In this document: one piece after another, positions 7,902 through 15,387 of the stretch | Position numbering within the stretch: the first letter of the stretch is position 1 | Layout: every line of letters starts with the position of its first letter | Assembly (NCBI GenBank): GCA_019694575.1 | Contig: JAIBBR010000030.1 | Location: 1-42,895 of the forward strand | Reading direction: 5' to 3' | Source of the DNA: Myxococcaceae bacterium | Lineage (GTDB): Bacteria > Myxococcota > Myxococcia > Myxococcales > Myxococcaceae | Length of the DNA stretch: 42,895 nt | Notes under the pieces: model-generated | The model's database searches: none | Seen by the model: only the letters and a program-made list of their open reading frames with translations | Told to the model about the DNA's origin: nothing | Program-made: the position numbers and the translations under genes

Positions 7902-8629
7902 GTACGCGCAAAAAGCCTGACGACGAGGTGGCGTACCTCGAGAATTACCGCGCCAAAGACTACCCGCGGCCCTCGGTCGCGGTGGACTTGGTGATTTTCA
8001 CCATTGCTGATGCGCAGCTGCGCGTGCTGCTGGTGAAGCGCAAGGAGCACCCCTTCAAAGGCAGCTGGGCATTGCCCGGTGGCTTCGTGCGCGTGGGTGA
8101 AACGGCCGCTGACCCAGGCGAAGACTTAGAAGCCGCGGCGGCGCGTGAGCTCGAAGAAGAAACCGGCCTCTCGGGTTCACGCGTTTACTTGGAGCAGCTC
8201 TACACCTTTGGCAAGGCGAACCGAGACCCACGCATGCGGGTCATTTCGGTGACGTACTTCGCCTTGGTACGGCCTGACTTGGCGCCGCTGGTGCAAGCGG
8301 GCGGCGACGCAGCGCAGGCGGCGTGGTTTCACGTCGATGGCTTGAAGAAGCTCGAGCTGGCGTTTGACCACCGCGACATCGTGCAAATGGCGCTCACCCG
8401 CATTCGCGGCAAGCTCGACGACAGCCCCTTGGCGTTCGACTTGGTGCCGATGACCTTCACCATACCCGAGCTGCGCCACGTGCACGCCATTGTCACCGGC
8501 TTGCCGCAAGACCCGGGCAATTTTCGCCGGCGTTTCAACCGCATGCTCGATGAAGGGTTGATTGAAAAAGCGCCCGGCAAGCGCATCACCACGTCGAAGC
8601 CGGCCACCGTTTACCGTTTTCGCCGCTGA
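7898..8629 (+). CDS. Nudix-domain protein with C-terminal winged helix, NrtR-type regulator
   Basis: This protein has 243 residues and a GTG start that overlaps the topA stop. Residues about 25-145 are a Nudix fold, with the signature at G62 to E68 followed by RELEEETGL (83-91). Between the two halves of the box there are 14 residues where the canonical motif has 7. The rest (about 150-243) looks like the winged-helix domain of NrtR, with the motif GNFRRRFNRMLDEGLIE. NrtR proteins repress NAD-metabolism genes, and ADP-ribose relieves the repression. The acidic residues of RExxEE are intact, so hydrolase activity cannot be excluded. The next gene has an NMN-adenylyltransferase-like domain, which fits an NAD connection. 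ADP-ribose pyrophosphatase is the main alternative. Confidence 0.85.
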   Translation: MSTRKKPDDEVAYLENYRAKDYPRPSVAVDLVIFTIADAQLRVLLVKRKEHPFKGSWALPGGFVRVGETAADPGEDLEAAAARELEEETGLSGSRVYLEQLYTFGKANRDPRMRVISVTYFALVRPDLAPLVQAGGDAAQAAWFHVDGLKKLELAFDHRDIVQMALTRIRGKLDDSPLAFDLVPMTFTIPELRHVHAIVTGLPQDPGNFRRRFNRMLDEGLIEKAPGKRITTSKPATVYRFRR

Positions 8630-8640
8630 AGGGCTCGGCC

Positions 8641-10017
8641 ATGCACGCGCTCCTCGTCGGCCGGTTTCATGCGGTGACCGCGAGCCAGCGTGAGTGGTTG
8701 AAGTCGCTGCGCTCGCTCGACGTAGACCGTATTTTTTGCGTCGTCACCAGCGCTAACCATTCGGGAACGCGGCGCAACCCGCTCGACGCCGATTCGCGCG
8801 TGCAGTTGCTTCAGCCCGCGCTGCAAGAATCTGGCAAGCCCTTCGAGCTCGTCGCTATCGCCGACATTCCCGAGACGCACGCCTGGGTGCAGCACCTGGT
8901 CGACGCGGTGGCGGCAAAGACTGGCGTCACGCTGAGCGGCGTGAATACGCAGGTGTACACGGCAAACCATGACGTCGAAGCGCTCTTTCGTGCGAGCGGT
9001 TTTGGCACGGTCGCTCCCAAGGTGCAGGGGTTGACGCCGCACGAATTGGTGATGCGCATGGTCGAAGGGCGAGAATGGGAATCACAGGCCTCGCCTGAAA
9101 CGGTGGCGCTCTACCGCCGCGTGGCCATGGCTGAAAAATTGAAGGCGCTGTTTGGCCAAACGCTCGTCAATGATGACGGCGAGCTCGGCCACTGTCGTGA
9201 CTTCGCCAGCTACGGCGCGCAAATGGACGCGGCGCTCAAGCAGAAGCTCGAAGACTTGCTGCCCTGGGTGGTGCCGGGGCTGATTGTCGACAAAGGCTGC
9301 GGCACGGGGAAGCTGCTCGTCGAGCTGTCGCGGCTGTGGCCCCAGTCAGCATTCGTCGGGGTCGACTTGTCGCGCGCGTTTCTGCGGCTCTGTGACGAGA
9401 ACACGTACTTCAGCGAGCACGTTGAATGGGTGGGTGGCAACATCATTGAGCGCCAGTTGGCTTACGGCAGCGCGAGCACCGTCATCTTCTCATCGGTGGC
9501 GCATGAAATTTACTCGTACACCGGCTACTCGCTGGCCGAGTTAGACCGGGCGCTGGCGAATGCCGCGGCTGAATTGCGCAGTGGAGGCCGGCTGCTGATG
9601 CGCGACGGGGTGAGCCCCGGGCAGGCGACGTGGCGCATGCGTTTGTTGAACCAGGCGACGCGAGAGCAGTTCAAGAAGTTTGCGGTGGAGTTCAAGCACG
9701 GGCAGGGCGCGAAGCATGAGTGGGTGGAGGCCGACCAAGTGCGGCTCTCGGCGCATCTGGCCAACGAGTTCATCTGCAAGAAAGACTACCTGAAGAATTG
9801 GCACATCGAGGTGCATGAAGAATACGGGGCGCTGACGCTCGAAGGGTGGGGCCAGGCACTGCAGAAAGCGGGCTTAAAGCCCTTACTGCTCAAGGGCTAT
9901 GTGAATGGGTGGATAGAGAAGAATCGTTACGAGGGGTCAGTGGCGCTCTTCGATGACGCGGGGGCGCCACTCCCTTGGCCGGCGACCAATTGCGTGGTGG
10001 TGGGTGAGAAGCCGTAG
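8641..10017 (+). CDS. NadM-like (degraded nucleotidyltransferase) domain fused to a class I SAM methyltransferase
   Basis: This protein has 458 residues, and GAAGGG lies 8 bases before ATG. Residues 1-170 align by eye with archaeal-type NMN adenylyltransferase (NadM): ALLVGRFHAV, TSANHSGTRRNPLDADSRV, DIPETHAWVQHL, YTANHDVEALFRASGF, RMVEGREWESQ. The catalytic H/TxGH motif is replaced by TASQ (13-16), and the later SGTEIRRRM-like motif reads LTPHELVMRM. Adenylyl transfer is therefore unlikely, and the domain may bind a nucleotide only. Residues about 205-335 are a Rossmann methyltransferase, with motif I VDKGCGTGKLL (216-226) and GVDLS (240-244). The C-terminal 120 residues are unassigned. It follows the NrtR-type gene by 11 bases. 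Substrate and methyl acceptor are unknown. Confidence 0.8.
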   Translation: MHALLVGRFHAVTASQREWLKSLRSLDVDRIFCVVTSANHSGTRRNPLDADSRVQLLQPALQESGKPFELVAIADIPETHAWVQHLVDAVAAKTGVTLSGVNTQVYTANHDVEALFRASGFGTVAPKVQGLTPHELVMRMVEGREWESQASPETVALYRRVAMAEKLKALFGQTLVNDDGELGHCRDFASYGAQMDAALKQKLEDLLPWVVPGLIVDKGCGTGKLLVELSRLWPQSAFVGVDLSRAFLRLCDENTYFSEHVEWVGGNIIERQLAYGSASTVIFSSVAHEIYSYTGYSLAELDRALANAAAELRSGGRLLMRDGVSPGQATWRMRLLNQATREQFKKFAVEFKHGQGAKHEWVEADQVRLSAHLANEFICKKDYLKNWHIEVHEEYGALTLEGWGQALQKAGLKPLLLKGYVNGWIEKNRYEGSVALFDDAGAPLPWPATNCVVVGEKP

Positions 10018-10181
10018 GGCGTCAGGTTCTTGAGTTTCCCTCCTGCGCTCATGTTCGAAAGCGGCTTTAAGAGGCTCCGTGCGGCTGCTGTCGGCACCAC
10101 GTCTCTTTCTTCGCGGGCTTTGGGAATCTCCCGCTCCCGCCGAGTGCCCGGGTGTCACCTGAACTCGCTATCTTCACGTGT

Positions 10182-11075
10182 ATGTCGCTCTCTCGTTTGG
10201 CCCGTTCTCACCCTGCGAAATCAACCCTGCCCCCGCACACCAACGGGGCAGACAGCAAGCTCAAGGTCAGCGCGATTTCGACAACTGGCATCACCAAGAC
10301 GGCTGTGCCCGCGCTACTTTCTGACTGGAAGCAAGCGACGCTCGAGGCCACCGCGCGCGGCTTGGCGGCGAAAGAGATGCAGCCTGACCTCGAAGTATTT
10401 CTTTCGGGTGCGCAGACCAAGCACGGCCGCCCGTTGAATGAAGAAGAGACTGATGCCGCCACCGGCACTTTCTTCGAGCGCAACGCGGGTCTCTTGGCGA
10501 CGCTGAGCAAGAAGCACTTGGGCACTTTCGGCAACGGAGCGCAGCTCGAGAAGAAGGTGACCCAAGCCGTCGACGCCATACGGCCCCAACTCCAAAATTA
10601 CGTAGATCCCTTTACTCCGATTGCGCGGGGCAACCCCAAGGCGCGCGCGAAAGAAGTGATGCTGTGGGAAAACAAAGGGGCCATGGTGCTGTTGGACATT
10701 TACAGCGATCAACCCAAAGCGCTGGTGGTGCCCAAGCAGCAGATGCAGTTTCCCACTGACCAAGCGGCTACTCCGCAAACGCTGCAGGAATTGGCCCGTA
10801 TTTCTGCGCACGTCAGCGATGCGTTCATGAACTCTGAAGGCGTGAAGAAGCCCGCCGGCATTTGGATAAACGCGCCCCAAGATTTGACCGTGAAGCAAAT
10901 GCATGTGCACGTGCGGCCTGACATCGCGCCCTGGTCGAAGTTGCTCAAAAAGCCCAAGTTAGACGGCGCCCAGGCCATCGACTTGATGGCCGACCCCGCG
11001 CTGCGCAAAGCGATGGACCCCGTCTTTCAACGGCTCAGCGCGCAGTTGGTGAAGACGCTTGGCCCGTCGCAATAG
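10182..11075 (+). CDS. HIT-like domain protein
   Basis: I start this at ATG 10182 (297 residues). GTG 10152 would add ten residues, and neither start has a clear ribosome site. The N-terminal 150 residues are unassigned, polar and helical. The C-terminal half resembles a HIT-family nucleotide hydrolase or transferase fold: NKGAMVLLDIYSDQPKALVV, a helix around LQELARISAHVSDAF, and the triad region QMHVHVRPD (239-247). The canonical H-x-H-x-H triad has only two histidines here (241 and 243). The residue after the second is Val-Arg rather than x-His, so this is HIT-like with an incomplete triad. It follows the NadM-like gene by about 165 bases on the same strand. Confidence 0.65.
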   Translation: MSLSRLARSHPAKSTLPPHTNGADSKLKVSAISTTGITKTAVPALLSDWKQATLEATARGLAAKEMQPDLEVFLSGAQTKHGRPLNEEETDAATGTFFERNAGLLATLSKKHLGTFGNGAQLEKKVTQAVDAIRPQLQNYVDPFTPIARGNPKARAKEVMLWENKGAMVLLDIYSDQPKALVVPKQQMQFPTDQAATPQTLQELARISAHVSDAFMNSEGVKKPAGIWINAPQDLTVKQMHVHVRPDIAPWSKLLKKPKLDGAQAIDLMADPALRKAMDPVFQRLSAQLVKTLGPSQ

Positions 11076-11084
11076 CCCCTTCTT

Positions 11085-11690
11085 CTAAAAGGTGTAGCGA
11101 ACGCCGACGCCAGTCATCTGACTGCCAATCAACAACTTGAAGTCGAGCTTTTGGTCGCTCGGTAAGTACTTGTCGATGATGCCAAAGTTGAATCGGTTGA
11201 TGGCCTTCATCAAGTTTTGGCCAGACAAGTAAGTAAAGACGAGACCGGTGATAGACGTGGCCAGACTCACACCTGCTATCGCTCCGAAAACAGGTGTTCG
11301 CGAATCGAGTAACGAGGGACTGTTCGTGTTGATGGCCGACGCCAAGATCAGACCGCAATCGGCAAGCAGCAACCCCAACGAAGCCATGGTGAAGGCGAAG
11401 CCCAAAGTTCTTTGACTCCCTGCGAGCCGCGCCAATTGGAGCGCTTCGGGAACATCGCCGAAGTAGTCATCGACGTTGCCCAAGAAGAAGCCCACGTCCA
11501 TCGGTCTGCCGTCTTGATACCACCCGCCGCTGCTGAGCGTCACCGCGCCCCAGTCGATGCGCTGGTACATCAGCTTCGACTTCAGCTCGAGGGCGGCATT
11601 GCCCGGGTCTGGCGGAGCTTCGGGTTGCGCCCACGCCAAGTGAGCACCTGCCAGCGACATGAGCAGCGCCAGCTTCATCGACCATCGCAT
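11085..11690 (-). CDS. exported protein of unknown function with two hydrophobic segments
   Basis: This protein has 201 residues with a signal peptide (MKLALLMSLAGAHLAWAQ, cleavage near residue 22). Two hydrophobic stretches follow, at about 95-121 (LGFAFTMASLGLLLADCGLI) and 133-157 (VFGAIAGVSLATSITGLVFT). The end is a beta-like segment closing in GVGVRYTF, with a terminal aromatic residue as in outer-membrane proteins. I do not recognise the family. It is convergent with the HIT-like gene, with stops about 10 bases apart, and follows the large flavoprotein gene on the same strand by 17 bases, so it may be co-transcribed with it. Confidence 0.7.
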   Translation of the reverse strand: MRWSMKLALLMSLAGAHLAWAQPEAPPDPGNAALELKSKLMYQRIDWGAVTLSSGGWYQDGRPMDVGFFLGNVDDYFGDVPEALQLARLAGSQRTLGFAFTMASLGLLLADCGLILASAINTNSPSLLDSRTPVFGAIAGVSLATSITGLVFTYLSGQNLMKAINRFNFGIIDKYLPSDQKLDFKLLIGSQMTGVGVRYTF

Positions 11691-11706
11691 GTGAACCTCC
11701 CTGTTT

Positions 11707-14700
11707 TTAAGCCTGCAGAAGTTGCGGCTTGCTGGCCAAAATCGCGTCCAGCCAGAGGTTCGACTGCTTTTCGAGCACGCTATTCGCGCGCAAACGCGAA
11801 TTCAGGTGCACAAAATCAACGTGGTCTAACTTTTGGTCTTGGTTGAAGCACGAGAAGACGAAAGTCTCTTTGCCCGTCACTGGGTCGACGTGGCGCTGCA
11901 GGCACTGAGCGCAGATTTCTTTCATCATGCACTGCATCGGCGAATTGATAGAGCCAATGGCTTCGTGGTTCGGCTTCAAGTACTGCTTCAAGATGCCGTG
12001 CCGCGCTTCTTTCACCGCGCGCATCATGCGGTCGCTGCCAATGGCGATAATGCGGTCGACGCTCGAAATGGGCGCCACCGGTTTCAAGCCCAATTTGCCT
12101 TCGGCGAACGCCACAATCGCCTGCACGATGTTGCCGCGAAACGACGCGTCTTGCGGCCGGCGGGCGGCAATCAGCTCGCCTGAATCGACTGACCAGATGA
12201 CTTGGTCGGTACCGGCTTCAACCTCGGCCATCTTGTAACAGTCTTCTTTTTTACGGTAACCGGCGAAGTAAATAACCTTACAGCCCGCAGATTTAAGCGC
12301 CTGACCGATTGAGAAGAGCACCGCGTTGCCCAAGCCGCCTCCGGCCAAGAGCACCGTTTCACCCCCGGGAATTTCAGTCGGAGTGCCCGTGGGGCCCATG
12401 AGCACCACCGGTTCGCCCGGCTTCAGCGCCGCGCACAGCCGTGACGAAGAGCCCATTTCGAGCACGATGGTCGACATCAACCCCTTCTCGGTGTCGACCC
12501 ACGCACCGGTGAGGGCCAGCCCTTCCATCGTGAGACGGGTGCCTTCGACCACCGGCGCGCGCCGCTCGAAGTTCTGCAAACGGTAGAACTGCCCTGGCTG
12601 AAAACGCGCTGCGGCGAAGGGCGCCTTCACCACCACTTCGACGATATTGGGGGTGAGCCGATTGATGGCTTCAACCGTGGCCAAGAACGCGCTGTCGAGT
12701 GAAGCGAAGAACGCCTCGCGCTTCTTCACGTCACCCTGCGGGTGGCGGGGAGTGAATTCTTTAGCGAAGGCGCGCACCACTTCGGTGTGGCCGTCTTTGG
12801 CTGACGCCATGGCCTTCACCACGTTGCCGGCGTAGGTGGGGTGGTTGTCGCCGTAGAAGGTGATGAAGCGGCCGTCTTTTTCGTACGACGTGAAGAACCC
12901 CGAGTCGCGGCCGATGTCTTTGTGCGGCGTCGTCTCTATCAACTTTGGGGGGCTGACCGAGGTGTCCAAGGTGTAGCCCTTGAAGAACGCGCTGTCTTTG
13001 TCGAGCTTGAACGTGCCCGGAAATTCGCGCTCGTAAGTGACGTTGGGCGAAGTGCCCGCCGCCACGCAGACCGTGCGGGCGGGAATTTCGTGGTACTGGC
13101 CCGCGCCTTTGAGCTTGCCGTCGACAATGGTCATGCGCTCGAACTTCATCGCTTTGACCGCTCCCGTTTCATCGGCAATCGCTTCGACGGGGCTCACGTG
13201 CTCGATGAAGCGAATGCCTTCTTCGAGCGCCTTGGCCACTTCTTCATGGTTCAAGCGGTACGCGGGAGACTCGGTCATCGCCCGGCGGTAGCACAGCGCC
13301 ACGCCACCCCAGGAGCGCACCAGGTTGATGAAGTTCGGCGCTTCTTGGGCTGCCCGGGCCCGCTCGCGTTCAGCGCGAATCGCCCGGCCGTGCTCCAAGA
13401 ACGTGAGGTACGTTTTGGTCTCTTCTTCGTCGAGCTTGGCGAGAATTGCTTTTTCAGACGTGGTGGTGAGCAGCCGCTCGTGGCGCAGCAGCACTTTTTC
13501 TACCTGCACCGGGTAATAGGCGAAGAGCTCGGTGGCGGTGTCGATGCCGGTGAGGCCTCCTCCGATGACAATCGCCGGCAGTTGAACCTGCAGGTTGGCG
13601 AGCGAATCTTTTTTGAAAGCACCGGTGAGCTGCAGGGCCATCAAGAAATCTGACGCGGCGCGAATGCCCCGAATCATGTTGTTCTTCATGTTGACCATGG
13701 TGGGTTTGCCGGCGCCCGCGGCGATGGCGATGTGATCAAACCCCAGCTGCCACGCGTCGTCGATGCTCAGCGTGCCGCCAAAACGAATGCCGCCGTAAAT
13801 GCGCAAGTTGTCACGCCGCGAAAGTTGCAAATGCAACAGACTCAAGAACGTTTTGTCCCAGCGCACGGTGATGCCGTATTCAGACACGCCGCCGAAGCCG
13901 GCGAGCACGCGCTCGTCGAGCTCGACCGCCAGTTCGTGCCAGTCACGCACCGGCTTCATTGGCTCGCCGTTTTTGCCGGTCAGCGAATCGGGAAAGGGCT
14001 CGATTTTGAGGCCGTCGATGCCCACCACCGCGAAGCCTTCATTCAAAAGGTAGTGCGCCAGCGTGTAACCCGCGGGCCCCAAGCCCACCACCATGACGTT
14101 CTTGCCGTTGTACGGCAGTGCGTAAGGCCGCTTCACGTTGAGCGGGTTCCACCTTGTGAGCAGACCGTAAATTTCAAAGCCGTAGGGCAAATTCAAAACG
14201 TCGGTCAGCACCGAGGTTTCAATTTGAGGAATGTCGACGGGTTCTTGCTTTTGAAAAATGCAGGCCTTCATGCAGTCATTGCAAATGCGGTGACCGGTGC
14301 CGGCGCACATGGGGTTGTCGAGCACCACCATGGCCAACGCGCCCATCGAGTCGCCCTTGCTCTTGAGCAGGTGCATTTCAGAAATGTGCTCTTCGAGCGG
14401 GCAGCCAGCCAGGTGAATGCCCAGTGGGTTGGGTTTGTATGTGTGCTCTTCGAGAACCGGGTCTTTGGTCTTGAAGCCTTTGGAGCAGCTGTCTTTCTCG
14501 CGCTCGTGGCAAATCACGCAATACTCGACTTGGCCCATGACTTGGCGCGCGTCGGCGCGGCGGTCGGTGAGCTTGAAGCCGTCACGGCGGCGCAAATGCG
14601 AGGCGGGCCCTTCATGCGCTTCGGGCATGTTCGGGTCGGGGTGGGTGACTTCTACCAGCTTGTCGAACACCAACGGCTTGGGCTGGTGAATGGTCGACCA

Positions 14701-15387
14701 GCCGTGAAACGTGTGGGTGAAGAGCGCGCGGGCGTAGGTCCACCGGTCGGCGAGCGAGAGCAACCCACGCACGCCAGCCAAGTCGTCGGCCACCAACGTT
14801 GAACCGAACGCGTCTTTGCCTTCGGGCGTGGCGAGCAGCGCGGCTTTGAGCGACTGCCAGCGGGTGCGCAATTCGGGGCGCGGTTCTTTACCGCTGCCGG
14901 CGAATTCACGTTCGATGTTCATCAGCGTCAGCACTGACTCGGCCAGTTGCCGCTCGGTGTCGTGGCCTTCAGAGCGAAAGCCCAGCGCGAACAACAAGCG
15001 CATGCGGGCATCGAGCGCGGGCAATTCGGCTTGGGTGGGCCGTTCGGGCGCGCCCTTCTTGAAGACGCGACGGGTGACGAACTCGCGCTTGAATTCGAAA
15101 AGCGACAACTCGTGGGTGAGCTTCTCGGTGAGCGCCTTCTGGTGGAGCTCGACGTTGAAGAGCTGGCCCACGAAGCGCGACGTATGTTCCGCGACGGCAA
15201 TCAACAAGGCTGAGATTTTCGGCCCGGTGGGCAGTGGGCCCGGGGTGTGGCGGTACTCGTCGAATTGCGCCGCAAGCGTGCTGTCTTCTTTTTTCAGTTT
15301 GAGTAGGAACGCGTCGTGAAGCCGTTTCAGCCCTTCAGGGGCGTACAGGTCCTCAAAGCGAAAGCCGTCGATTCCGAGCGAGAGCAT
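11707..15387 (-). CDS. single-chain GltD-like/PyrK-like flavoprotein (Nfn/Sud-type oxidoreductase fusion)
   Basis: From ATG 15387 the protein has 1226 residues. Residues 1-285 are a helical extension I do not recognise. Next comes a GltD-type double iron-sulfur region with C290, C293, C301 and C329 (CVICHEREKDSC, GCPLEEHISEMH) and C361, C369, C372 and C376 (CAGTGHRICNDCMKAC). An FAD-binding site VVGLGPAG (433-440) and an NAD(P) site VIGGGLTGID (about 607-616) follow. From about 897 there is a ferredoxin-reductase/PyrK-like module ending in a cysteine set (C1153, C1159, C1162, C1180). In Nfn and sulfide dehydrogenase these halves are separate subunits that pass electrons between NAD(H), NADP(H) and ferredoxin. 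Electron bifurcation is possible but unproven. Its start codon overlaps that of the divergent gene. Confidence 0.85.
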   Translation of the reverse strand: MLSLGIDGFRFEDLYAPEGLKRLHDAFLLKLKKEDSTLAAQFDEYRHTPGPLPTGPKISALLIAVAEHTSRFVGQLFNVELHQKALTEKLTHELSLFEFKREFVTRRVFKKGAPERPTQAELPALDARMRLLFALGFRSEGHDTERQLAESVLTLMNIEREFAGSGKEPRPELRTRWQSLKAALLATPEGKDAFGSTLVADDLAGVRGLLSLADRWTYARALFTHTFHGWSTIHQPKPLVFDKLVEVTHPDPNMPEAHEGPASHLRRRDGFKLTDRRADARQVMGQVEYCVICHEREKDSCSKGFKTKDPVLEEHTYKPNPLGIHLAGCPLEEHISEMHLLKSKGDSMGALAMVVLDNPMCAGTGHRICNDCMKACIFQKQEPVDIPQIETSVLTDVLNLPYGFEIYGLLTRWNPLNVKRPYALPYNGKNVMVVGLGPAGYTLAHYLLNEGFAVVGIDGLKIEPFPDSLTGKNGEPMKPVRDWHELAVELDERVLAGFGGVSEYGITVRWDKTFLSLLHLQLSRRDNLRIYGGIRFGGTLSIDDAWQLGFDHIAIAAGAGKPTMVNMKNNMIRGIRAASDFLMALQLTGAFKKDSLANLQVQLPAIVIGGGLTGIDTATELFAYYPVQVEKVLLRHERLLTTTSEKAILAKLDEEETKTYLTFLEHGRAIRAERERARAAQEAPNFINLVRSWGGVALCYRRAMTESPAYRLNHEEVAKALEEGIRFIEHVSPVEAIADETGAVKAMKFERMTIVDGKLKGAGQYHEIPARTVCVAAGTSPNVTYEREFPGTFKLDKDSAFFKGYTLDTSVSPPKLIETTPHKDIGRDSGFFTSYEKDGRFITFYGDNHPTYAGNVVKAMASAKDGHTEVVRAFAKEFTPRHPQGDVKKREAFFASLDSAFLATVEAINRLTPNIVEVVVKAPFAAARFQPGQFYRLQNFERRAPVVEGTRLTMEGLALTGAWVDTEKGLMSTIVLEMGSSSRLCAALKPGEPVVLMGPTGTPTEIPGGETVLLAGGGLGNAVLFSIGQALKSAGCKVIYFAGYRKKEDCYKMAEVEAGTDQVIWSVDSGELIAARRPQDASFRGNIVQAIVAFAEGKLGLKPVAPISSVDRIIAIGSDRMMRAVKEARHGILKQYLKPNHEAIGSINSPMQCMMKEICAQCLQRHVDPVTGKETFVFSCFNQDQKLDHVDFVHLNSRLRANSVLEKQSNLWLDAILASKPQLLQA

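Noticed and set aside
12841-14802. Plus-strand open frames of 270 and 356 codons
   Set aside because: Both are antisense to the large flavoprotein gene, whose motifs are intact over the same stretch. The frames show no family motifs.
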